Source of the DNA: Candidatus Bathyarchaeota archaeon
GTDB lineage: Archaea; Thermoproteota; Bathyarchaeia; Bathyarchaeales; Bathyarchaeaceae
Assembly (NCBI GenBank): GCA_023136395.1
Contig: JAGLRI010000088.1
Coordinates: forward strand, 1-5,626
Reading direction: 5' to 3'
DNA length: 5,626 nt
Shown here: piece after piece, positions 1 to 5,626 of the stretch
Layout of the letters: the number at the start of each line of letters is the position of its first letter
Numbering within the stretch: the stretch's first letter is position 1
The notes under the pieces: generated by a model
What the model was told of the DNA's origin: nothing
Databases searched by the model: none
What the model saw: the letters and a program-made list of their open reading frames with translations, nothing else
Position numbers and translations under genes: made by a program

Positions 1-1395
1 GGAACCCTAACAACAGACTTCACTATGATTCGAGGGGGATCCTTACACAGAGCAAATGGAGGTTACCTGGTGCTTCCAGCAGAAGATTTACTTCGCAATC
101 TTTTCACCTATGAAGGCTTAAAACGGGCTATACAGAACGGTGAAATCGCCATCGAAGAGGTGGGAGAACGCTTAGGTTACATAACAACAAAGAGCCTTAG
201 ACCCGAAACAATTCCTTTAAAAGCTAAAATAGTGCTCATAGGTAATTCAAGACTATACCATTTATTATATTCCTTAGACGTAGACTTCCAGGAACTCTTC
301 AAAGTTAAAGCTGACTTCGACACAACTATGGACCGAACAGAAAAAAATGTGGTGATTTACGCTTCCTTTGTATGCGCTCTCTGCAAAAAGGAAAAACTTA
401 AGCACCTAGATAACACAGGCTTAGCCAAGTTGATAGAATACAGCTCCAGATTAGCCGCTGATCAAGAGAAACTCTCCACCCGATTCGGGAAAGTCGCAGA
501 TATCGTCCGAGAGGCATGCTTCTATGCAACCCAAGAAAAGATTGATTATGTATCCAAAAAACACATAAGAAAAGCTATAGAAGAAAAAATTTACCGCTCT
601 AATCTCATCCAAGATAAAATTCAAGAGATGATTGAACGCGGTGTTTTCCTCATCGACACTGAAGGTGAGGTTATGGGGCAGATAAACGGCCTCGCAGTTA
701 TAAGCTTAGGTGATTTTGCTTTCGGAAGACCTTCACGCGTCACAGCTAGCATCGGTCTCGGTCGTGAAGGACTTATTGATATAGAAAGAGAAGCCAAACT
801 AGGAGGACCTATACACACCAAGGGTGTCATGATTCTTGGTGGCTATCTCACCCAAAAATATGCTCAGGATAAGCCTCTCAGTTTAACCGCCCGTCTAGTC
901 TTTGAACAAAGCTACTCAGGAGTAGAAGGAGATAGCGCTTCCAGTACAGAACTGTACGCCATTTTATCCGCCCTTTCTGAACTTCCTATAAAACAGGGCT
1001 TCGCTGTTACAGGTTCTGTAAACCAGAAAGGAGAAGTCCAAGCTATCGGTGGCGTAAATGAAAAGATTGAAGGATTCTTCGAGGTCTGTAAGGCCAAAGG
1101 CTTCACGGGAAAACAGGGGGTATTAATCCCCGAGAGTAATGTTCAGAACCTCATGTTGAAGGAAGAAGTAGTTGCAACAGTTAAAGCTGGGAAGTTTCAC
1201 ATTTACCCTGTAAAAACTATAGATGAGGGAATAGAGATTCTTACCGGAGTTAAAGCTGGGAAGAGACAACCTGAAGGAATCTTTGAAGAAGAGACAATAA
1301 ACAGTAAAGTGAATAAGCGGCTTCGGGAGATGGCAGAACATCTTCGAGAATTTCCTGAATTTGTGGTTGGAAAAACAAAAAATTCTCTAGAATAA
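1..1395 (+). CDS. Lon-related ATP-dependent protease, C-terminal part (5' partial)
   Basis: This is the C-terminal 464 residues of a soluble Lon-like AAA+ protease of the 'Lon-related' type (COG1067, the group of E. coli YcbZ), which unfolds and degrades proteins in the cytoplasm. The frame is open from base 1 and already matches the family before the first ATG at 25, so that ATG is internal. Numbering from base 1, the end of the AAA+ module is visible: a Walker-B-like strand GGYLVLPAEDLL (20-31), sensor-1 Asn82 in VLIGN, and sensor-2 Arg161 in LSTRF. The S16 protease domain starts near residue 220 (GQINGLAV, 226-233). It carries the catalytic dyad Ser312 in GDSASS and Lys355 in GGVNEK, so it should be active. 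Family members are about 800 residues, so roughly 340, including Walker A, lie outside the window. The C-terminal tail after the protease domain looks complete. The gene converges on the SHMT-like gene. Confidence 0.93.
   Translation, partial: GTLTTDFTMIRGGSLHRANGGYLVLPAEDLLRNLFTYEGLKRAIQNGEIAIEEVGERLGYITTKSLRPETIPLKAKIVLIGNSRLYHLLYSLDVDFQELFKVKADFDTTMDRTEKNVVIYASFVCALCKKEKLKHLDNTGLAKLIEYSSRLAADQEKLSTRFGKVADIVREACFYATQEKIDYVSKKHIRKAIEEKIYRSNLIQDKIQEMIERGVFLIDTEGEVMGQINGLAVISLGDFAFGRPSRVTASIGLGREGLIDIEREAKLGGPIHTKGVMILGGYLTQKYAQDKPLSLTARLVFEQSYSGVEGDSASSTELYAILSALSELPIKQGFAVTGSVNQKGEVQAIGGVNEKIEGFFEVCKAKGFTGKQGVLIPESNVQNLMLKEEVVATVKAGKFHIYPVKTIDEGIEILTGVKAGKRQPEGIFEEETINSKVNKRLREMAEHLREFPEFVVGKTKNSLE
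1179..1263 (+). repeat. 16-nt direct repeat inside the Lon-related gene
   Basis: The 16-mer agttaaagctgggaag occurs at 1179-1194 and again at 1248-1263, a period of 69 bases (23 codons). Both copies are read in the same frame and encode VKAGK. The protein sequence between the copies fits the family, so this is probably chance or a minor local duplication rather than a functional element. Confidence 0.4.
1371..1382 (-). terminator. Candidate oligo-T terminator for the SHMT-like gene
   Basis: On the minus strand this reads TTTTTTGTTTTT, lying about 110 bases beyond the stop of the SHMT-like gene and inside the 3' end of the convergent protease gene. Archaeal RNA polymerase terminates on such T tracts without needing a hairpin. 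The same bases encode the Lys/Asn-rich tail of the protease, so the run may be coincidental. Confidence 0.3.
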
Positions 1396-1484
1396 GAAGG
1401 AATCGTGCTTTACTTTATCCTATCAAGCTCATATCTACTACATTCTTCCAGTGTATGTCTACAGATGAAGTGAACTGTTAAATG

Positions 1485-1490
1485 TTTTTT
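1485..1490 (+). terminator. Candidate oligo-T terminator for the Lon-related gene
   Basis: A T6 run lies 90 bases after the protease stop, at the far end of the 94-bp convergent gap 1396-1489, with no convincing hairpin in front of it. It is compatible with archaeal T-tract termination. Nothing else is recognisable in the gap. Confidence 0.3.
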
Positions 1491-2689
1491 CAGCTTTCAA
1501 AACAATATTCAACTTTCTGAAACTCAGTGCAAAGTTTGGCAATTTCCTTCTTAATGTTTCCCGGTTGCTCCTTGTCTATGATTGTTCTTTTAATTAGCTC
1601 AGCTATTTTCAACATTTCGTTTTCTTTCATTCCTCGTCTAGTGACTTCACAAGTGCCAATTCTAATTTTGCAATCAACAATGATGTTTGCGCGTTGAAGT
1701 TTTTCAGATATACCTCTACTCTGTTTATTGAAATTATTCCGATATAAACTCCCATAATCCAATACTACTTGATGCGACTTGGTAAATCCTAAATGTTTAC
1801 CCACAATTGGAAAACCATAATCATTCAAAGCTTTAGCTAAAGTTTTTGAATTACTGATTACATGCTCTGCATAAGCTTTTCCAAATTTTTTCATTTCAGC
1901 TAATGCCAAAGTTAAAGAAGCTATGCGATTCCAATGAGCGTTATCAACAAAAACCGGGTAGATCTTTTCTTTCATTACTTCTCCATGATGTTTATCCGCC
2001 AAAATTATCCCCCCTTGAGGACCGAAGAATGTTTTATGTGTTGAACCAAATATGGCGGATGCACCCTCTCTTAAAGGCTCCTGAAACTCTTCACAAGCAA
2101 TAAGCCCCATAACATGTGAGCCATCAAAACCTACACATCCACCATTTTCCCAAGCAACTTTGACTAGTTCGTTAACTGGGTGCGGGAATGTGATCATGCT
2201 TGCGCCAAAAATCACGATTTTAGGCTTAACTCTCGTTATGATCTCTTTTGCTTCCTTCACCTCTATGTTCATGTCAAGTTTGGAAAAAGGAAAAGGCACC
2301 GTTTTAAGACTCAAAAGTCCAGCTAAACCATTCTTCCACATTCCGGGATATCCCCCATTTTCTGGGGAGACACACATAAGTGTATCATTAGGCTTTGAGA
2401 AACTAGCTAGAAAAATTAAATCAGCGATATGCCCAGAAAGAGGACGCAAATCAGCACTTTCAGCTTTAAAAACTTCCCTAGCAATTTTTTCCCCATATTG
2501 TTCAATTTCATCGATAAATTTAGTGCCCATGTAGAACCTATCTCTTGCGGTGTAGCGGTGTCCAAGCTCTGATGAGAGAAGTTCTCGAACACTGGTGCTC
2601 ATGAGGTTTTCTGATGCAATAAGGTTTAGACACTCTTTTCCGCGCCATTGTTCATGTTTCTGAACCAAACTAAGAATCTCTTCAATCAT
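1490..2689 (-). CDS. SHMT-like PLP enzyme, probably not a folate-dependent SHMT
   Basis: This 399-residue fold-type I PLP enzyme aligns along its whole length with serine/glycine hydroxymethyltransferase. Cofactor and substrate residues are kept: Ser26 in LIASEN, Tyr46, Ser164, Asp189 and His192 in DGSH (PLP N1 and ring), Lys219 in STHKTFFGPQGG (Schiff base), and Arg343 in IRIGT (substrate carboxylate). The folate side is not kept. The usual YAEGYPGKRYY segment is shortened by three residues to YTARDRFY (46-53), removing the catalytic Glu (E. coli Glu57). The PLP-stacking His is Tyr114. The loop before Arg343 is about 14 residues shorter than in E. coli, removing the Asn347 position. The two deletions account for the short length (E. 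coli 417). I infer a folate-independent aldolase or transaldolase acting on a glycine, serine or threonine-like amino acid; the substrate is unknown. The ATG start has AGGAAG 12 bases upstream and places LIASEN at the usual distance. The gene is transcribed divergently from the amidohydrolase. Confidence 0.88.
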   Translation of the reverse strand: MIEEILSLVQKHEQWRGKECLNLIASENLMSTSVRELLSSELGHRYTARDRFYMGTKFIDEIEQYGEKIAREVFKAESADLRPLSGHIADLIFLASFSKPNDTLMCVSPENGGYPGMWKNGLAGLLSLKTVPFPFSKLDMNIEVKEAKEIITRVKPKIVIFGASMITFPHPVNELVKVAWENGGCVGFDGSHVMGLIACEEFQEPLREGASAIFGSTHKTFFGPQGGIILADKHHGEVMKEKIYPVFVDNAHWNRIASLTLALAEMKKFGKAYAEHVISNSKTLAKALNDYGFPIVGKHLGFTKSHQVVLDYGSLYRNNFNKQSRGISEKLQRANIIVDCKIRIGTCEVTRRGMKENEMLKIAELIKRTIIDKEQPGNIKKEIAKLCTEFQKVEYCFES

Positions 2690-2875
2690 ATATTCATCAT
2701 TCTTCCTATGTACCCCATTCTCTTCTCTCTTTCATTTTCACTCAAGCAATATGTTTGTAGAGTTAAATATGTCTTATATTGAGAAAAGCCAACATGAAAT
2801 TTTTACGCAAATAGCCCTCGTTTACTTTATCTAATACAAAGGGGTCCGAAAAGGAAATAATGGTATAAACCCACT
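2690..2875. promoter_or_regulatory. Divergent promoter region between SHMT-like gene and amidohydrolase
   Basis: This 186-bp non-coding region separates two divergent starts and must contain both promoters. For the minus-strand gene, AT-rich TATA-like stretches lie around 2747-2753 and 2763-2771. For the plus-strand gene, tttatcta at about 2826-2833 would put a transcript start near 2855 with a short leader. A purine run, aaggaaa at 2851-2857, is too far from the ATG at 2876 to be its ribosome binding site. No clear operator palindrome or riboswitch was found. Confidence 0.45.
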
Positions 2876-3916
2876 ATGTTAAATGTGATCAGTTTGGTGT
2901 TAGAAGTAAGAAAGGTTGATGTTGAGGCTCACTTTTTTACAAACGAGTATGTAAAGGCGTTATATACAAATAAGGGATATCCAAGGTACGATGGACAAGC
3001 TGGTACTCGTAGGCTGTGGTTTACATCGGACTCGTATGAGCCACATGGGGATTTTCTCTTCAATAAGCTTCTTGACTTGGAGGACGGTAGGTTGAAAGAT
3101 ATGGATACCACTGGTATTGATGTTCAAGTACTCAGTTTATCCTCTCCGGGTTTAGAGCAGCTTGATGCATCGGTGGGTGTTGCTCTTGCTAAGAGTTGTA
3201 ACGACGAACTTTCCAAGGTTGTTAAAAATCATCCAGATAGATTTATCGGATTGGCAGCTCTTGCGCCTAAGAGACCCAGTGAAGCTGCTGACGAGCTCCA
3301 ACGAGCGGTGAAAGATCTTGGCCTTAGGGGATGGAAAACACAATCAAATTATGGGGACTCATACCTTGATGCAAAGAAGTATTGGCCTATTCTTAGTATG
3401 GCAGAGAAACTTGATGTACCAATCTTTCTTCATCCAGTCATCCCAGCTATCGATGAACTGAGAACTTACGGATACGCATTGGCTGGTCCCCCTTTCGGAT
3501 TTGGTTTTGAGACGGCTATGTGTATGATGCGTTTGATGGTTAGTGGGGTGCTTGATAAATACCCTAAATTAAAAATAATCTTGGGTCATCTGGGAGAGGG
3601 TATGCCATTCAATCTGAGCCGGATGGATTTTATGCATTTGAGACCGTGGCTTGTGGGCGTCTCAAAGAGTATGAAGAAGCCCAGCGAATATTTTAAAAAC
3701 AATATTTGGGTGAATACTAGTGGAAACTTTCATCAGCCTGCTGTGACATGCACATATCAGGCATTGGGTGCAGATAGGATGTTGTTTGGTGCAGACTATC
3801 CTTACGAGGATATGACGAAAGCTGTGCAAAACATTGAAGAATCATTAATTTCAGAGGAAGACAAAGAAAAAATTTACTATATTAACTCGAAGAAGCTCCT
3901 CCGCTTCCAATATTGA
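2876..3916 (+). CDS. Amidohydrolase-2 family protein, gamma-resorcylate decarboxylase-like
   Basis: This 346-residue TIM-barrel metal enzyme belongs to the amidohydrolase-2 family (PF04909, COG2159). Putative metal ligands are Glu17 and His19 (VEAHF), His186 (IFLHP), His238 (GHLGEG) and Asp307 (FGADYPY). The last three are spaced almost exactly as in gamma-resorcylate decarboxylase. The Glu-x-His opening motif, instead of His-x-His, is typical of the non-oxidative aromatic decarboxylases (gamma-resorcylate, 5-carboxyvanillate and dihydroxybenzoate types). The likely chemistry is therefore divalent-metal-dependent decarboxylation of a hydroxylated aromatic or related acid, though hydrolysis cannot be excluded and the substrate cannot be read from sequence. 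There is no signal peptide, so it should be cytosolic. The start is uncertain: family members usually begin only a few residues before this motif, so GTG at 2885, TTG at 2894 or GTG at 2897 could replace ATG 2876, and none has a good ribosome binding site. It stands alone, facing away from the SHMT-like gene. Confidence 0.88.
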   Translation: MLNVISLVLEVRKVDVEAHFFTNEYVKALYTNKGYPRYDGQAGTRRLWFTSDSYEPHGDFLFNKLLDLEDGRLKDMDTTGIDVQVLSLSSPGLEQLDASVGVALAKSCNDELSKVVKNHPDRFIGLAALAPKRPSEAADELQRAVKDLGLRGWKTQSNYGDSYLDAKKYWPILSMAEKLDVPIFLHPVIPAIDELRTYGYALAGPPFGFGFETAMCMMRLMVSGVLDKYPKLKIILGHLGEGMPFNLSRMDFMHLRPWLVGVSKSMKKPSEYFKNNIWVNTSGNFHQPAVTCTYQALGADRMLFGADYPYEDMTKAVQNIEESLISEEDKEKIYYINSKKLLRFQY

Positions 3917-3962
3917 TTCGAGTTGTTAATACTTTAAACCTTCCTCGCTCTATTGTTCTACT

Positions 3963-4148
3963 TTATAAATTTTGCAGGGTTCCTCTGTCGGGAACAGATC
4001 CAATTATTTTATCTCTTGGCGGAGCATAGGTTGTTACAACATTGATGTTGGATTCAAAGCAGCCATGTTCTGGTGCTTTTTTTTCTGGAGATATTTCCTT
4101 GAGTAACGTCTCATTAACTGGTGAGTTTACCTTTAATATTTGGGGCAT
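3963..4148 (-). CDS. Small protein of unknown function, 61 residues
   Basis: I do not recognise this protein. It is hydrophilic, with no signal peptide or membrane segment, a single Cys in the motif APEHGCFE (residues 26-33), and a Pro- and charge-rich second half (TYAPPRDK, then SVPDRGT). The case for a real gene comes from its upstream sequence. A perfect GGAGGT lies four bases before the ATG and an AT-rich TATA-like box lies about 30-40 bases upstream, the best expression signals in the window. The surrounding strand holds no competing gene. It converges on the amidohydrolase, with 46 bases between stops, and diverges from the secreted-protein gene. One Cys alone is not enough for an intrinsic metal site, so a partner or a regulatory role is possible. 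No modification enzyme is visible nearby that would mark it as a peptide precursor. Confidence 0.6.
   Translation of the reverse strand: MPQILKVNSPVNETLLKEISPEKKAPEHGCFESNINVVTTYAPPRDKIIGSVPDRGTLQNL
4077..4084 (+). terminator. Candidate oligo-T terminator for the amidohydrolase gene
   Basis: A T8 run on the plus strand, about 160 bases after the amidohydrolase stop, lies antisense within the small gene, where it encodes adjacent Lys codons. The 46-bp gap itself is only pyrimidine-rich, so this is the nearest strong T tract. The evidence is positional only. Confidence 0.25.
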
Positions 4149-4152
4149 TGTT

Positions 4153-4158
4153 ACCTCC
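4153..4158 (-). promoter_or_regulatory. Strong ribosome binding site of the 61-residue gene
   Basis: The minus strand reads GGAGGTaacaATG, a full Shine-Dalgarno match with a four-base spacer. It fixes the start of the small gene at 4148 and is the strongest such site in the window. Confidence 0.75.
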
Positions 4159-4176
4159 GTCCTTCAAAATATTTCC

Positions 4177-4190
4177 TTTTATAATTAATA
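4177..4190 (-). promoter_or_regulatory. TATA-like box of the 61-residue gene
   Basis: The minus strand reads tattaattataaaa. If it works as an archaeal TATA box, transcription would start near 4155-4162, giving a very short leader that just includes the GGAGGT site. The region is AT-rich throughout, so the exact box is uncertain. Confidence 0.4.
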
Positions 4191-4243
4191 CATATTATTT
4201 TTTATTTTTTAGCTGTTTACCGTTTACAAACAAATTTTGAAAT

Positions 4244-4257
4244 AACTATATATAGTT
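4244..4257 (+). promoter_or_regulatory. TATA-box palindrome upstream of the secreted-protein gene
   Basis: The sequence aactatatatagtt is a perfect 14-bp palindrome with a TATA core, followed by ttttaaaaata. A start about 25 bases downstream would fall near 4276-4282, leaving a leader of roughly 45 bases before the TTG start. A symmetric box could also serve as an operator overlapping the promoter or act in both directions. Confidence 0.45.
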
Positions 4258-4310
4258 TTAAAAATACCTATGAACTTATATCGCGAATTTAATGGGTTAA
4301 ATGATGATTT

Positions 4311-4315
4311 GAGGG
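4311..4315 (+). promoter_or_regulatory. Ribosome binding site that supports the TTG start
   Basis: GAGGG lies nine bases before TTG 4325. An in-frame TGA at 4310-4312 overlaps it and closes the frame upstream, so the start must lie downstream. The TTG is the first plausible start codon and the only one ahead of the whole signal peptide. Confidence 0.5.
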
Positions 4316-4324
4316 TTAATTTTT

Positions 4325-5626
4325 TTGAATCACGAAGCGCAGGTCAAACAGATTAAATACATTTGTTTTTTATTTGTATTTCTCTGTTGTATTTCCGTGC
4401 TAACACCGACCTATGGTCTAGCTCGAGGACCTCGTTCTTATAGTTATGGTACTATTGCGGGACAGGTTACTGACGATCTAACGTATGATCCCATTGAAAA
4501 TGCCACTGTTGCGGTGTGGACTAGTGGAGGAGAATTAGTTTCATCTACAGAAACAGACAGTAATGGTTATTACACGATTGAGATAGAAAGGAGTTTTGAA
4601 AGCCGTAGTTTTTTACTTGTTTACGCATATTACGATGACCAAGGCACTCTTGGCTTTGATTATGTACCCGCTTTTCGGACCTTAAGACCAACAGATGAAA
4701 ATGTCACATTTAGTTTTGTTCCAGCTGCTTCAATAATCTTTAACGGGGATATATCTTATGTTGAATCACCAAGTCCTCCATCAGTAATTACTTTTACTTT
4801 GATAGATCCAAATTCAGGATTACCACTGAGCAACCACGATCAAATATACGTTTTTGAAAACACCATCAATTCGCACACATATTTCCTTGGCTTAAACCCA
4901 TCACATGTCATCATTCCAGCTAATACCGATGTCAATATTGCGGTCAGTTCAAAGGTTTTTGTTTTCTTTCAGTTTACAATAGATATGGTTGACCCCCTTA
5001 ACCTAAGTCAAGGTCAAATGGTTCATGTTGAGTTAACAAAATACTCGATGCAGTTCAACCTTGATCTAGTTAAAGGTCTTTTAAGAGAAGCTGAAAAAAC
5101 TCTTAATGAAACGGAACAACAGGGATTTTACGTAATTGCTGAAAAGTATGATTTAGAAACGATTAGTGGATTAATAGAAAAAGCAGAAGAAGAGTTAACT
5201 CAAGAACTCTATGATGCGTGCTATTCCAACATCCGTGAGGCTTACATCGGTGTAAGAGGTCTTAATAACAAATTAGAAATTATACCCGCTGAGGCATCCA
5301 TATCTGCCATTATTCTTGTTTTCTTTTTGGCATTTACTTCTGTAGCATTGGCTTACATTTTTTTTGAACGTTTACCCCATAAAATGTTAGTTACCTGCAT
5401 TATTTATGTTGTACTACTTCTTGTGCTTCATAGAACGTATCCTGGGTACCTGATTGTTGACAACGCATTATTTTATAAGACAGTGATAGCGTCCTTAGGG
5501 GTTGTCTTTGGTTTTACTTTTATTTTGCCGTATTTTTTTAAGGAGCAGGCTGTAGAGGGGCGAATAGCGTTTAGGAGTGCCCTTGTCGCAGTTTTTTCGA
5601 TGGCTAAGCGGAATCTTCGACGGCGG
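4325..5626 (+). CDS. Secreted/membrane protein with regulatory-like beta domain (3' partial)
   Basis: At least 434 residues, open to the last base, so the C-terminus is missing. Beginning at TTG, it has a signal peptide: basic start, hydrophobic core ICFLFVFLCCISVL (13-26), and likely cleavage near GLA (31-33). A carboxypeptidase-regulatory-like beta-sandwich follows, GTIAGQVTD (42-50) to DSNGYYTIEI (78-87). Next come a beta-rich Pro/Thr/Ser-containing segment to about residue 248, a Glu/Lys-rich helical stalk (249-320) suited to a coiled coil, and three hydrophobic segments (about 324-347, 354-370 and 386-405). The recorded part ends in a basic stretch, MAKRNLRRR. The topology predicted is a large extracytoplasmic domain anchored by C-terminal helices. 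No catalytic motif is visible, so a role in adhesion, envelope structure or surface sensing is only a guess. This layout is common among archaeal surface proteins. Several N-x-S/T sites in the outer part could be glycosylated. The gene diverges from the 61-residue gene. Confidence 0.82.
   Translation, partial: MNHEAQVKQIKYICFLFVFLCCISVLTPTYGLARGPRSYSYGTIAGQVTDDLTYDPIENATVAVWTSGGELVSSTETDSNGYYTIEIERSFESRSFLLVYAYYDDQGTLGFDYVPAFRTLRPTDENVTFSFVPAASIIFNGDISYVESPSPPSVITFTLIDPNSGLPLSNHDQIYVFENTINSHTYFLGLNPSHVIIPANTDVNIAVSSKVFVFFQFTIDMVDPLNLSQGQMVHVELTKYSMQFNLDLVKGLLREAEKTLNETEQQGFYVIAEKYDLETISGLIEKAEEELTQELYDACYSNIREAYIGVRGLNNKLEIIPAEASISAIILVFFLAFTSVALAYIFFERLPHKMLVTCIIYVVLLLVLHRTYPGYLIVDNALFYKTVIASLGVVFGFTFILPYFFKEQAVEGRIAFRSALVAVFSMAKRNLRRR

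Noticed and set aside
25..27. ATG at 25 as the start of the protease gene
   Set aside because: The frame is open to base 1 and the residues before this ATG already fit the family. The protein would also lack most of the AAA+ module, so this ATG is internal.
2160..2534. A 124-residue plus-strand reading frame
   Set aside because: It lies entirely antisense to the well-supported SHMT-like gene and has no family resemblance or start signals.
3979..3995. Hairpin gttcc...ggaac as a terminator between convergent genes
   Set aside because: The stem is only five base pairs, is not followed by a T tract on either strand, and lies within the coding part of the small gene.
3963..4148. The 61-residue protein as a modified-peptide (RiPP) precursor
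   Set aside because: No maturation enzyme or exporter is visible in the window, and the sequence shows no leader/core pattern or repeated Cys/Ser/Thr core.
4270..4356. A 28-codon plus-strand reading frame overlapping the start of the surface-protein gene
   Set aside because: It has no ribosome binding site, its ATG probably lies at or before the transcript start, and its composition is unremarkable.
4325..4425. Lipoprotein signal at the FLCC part of the signal peptide
   Set aside because: The cysteines sit inside the hydrophobic core without the small residues expected before a lipobox Cys, so ordinary signal-peptide cleavage is more likely.

Overview
The window is an AT-rich stretch of ordinary cellular genes, most likely archaeal. 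Three things suggest this: AT-rich TATA-like boxes a short distance upstream of starts, oligo-T tracts instead of hairpin terminators, and a secreted or membrane protein built as signal peptide, carboxypeptidase-regulatory-like beta domain, helical stalk and C-terminal membrane segments. That architecture is common in uncultured archaea such as Bathyarchaeia. Placement at lineage level is a guess, because the protease and amidohydrolase families also occur widely in bacteria. I see no mobile element, CRISPR array, tRNA or rRNA.

Layout: (1) 1-1395 (+) is the C-terminal part of a Lon-related ATP-dependent protease, cut by the left window edge. (2) 1396-1489 is a short convergent gap with oligo-T termination signals. 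(3) 1490-2689 (-) is a fold-type I PLP enzyme homologous to serine hydroxymethyltransferase (SHMT). It keeps the PLP site but has lost most recognisable folate-contact positions. (4) 2690-2875 is a divergent intergenic region that must hold the promoters of genes 3 and 5. (5) 2876-3916 (+) is an amidohydrolase-2 family protein with the Glu-x-His metal motif of gamma-resorcylate-type decarboxylases. (6) 3963-4148 (-) is a 61-residue protein of unknown function with a perfect GGAGGT ribosome binding site. (7) 4149-4324 is a divergent AT-rich promoter region with a 14-bp TATA palindrome. (8) 4325-5626 (+) is a secreted/membrane protein starting at TTG and running off the right edge.

Adjacent genes alternate in orientation, so no operon is visible and every gene appears to be transcribed alone. 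The only pair that could share control is the SHMT-like enzyme and the amidohydrolase, which diverge from one 186-bp region. The most interesting item is the SHMT homologue, whose sequence argues for a folate-independent reaction such as an aldolase or transaldolase. I found no convincing evidence of a new multi-gene system.
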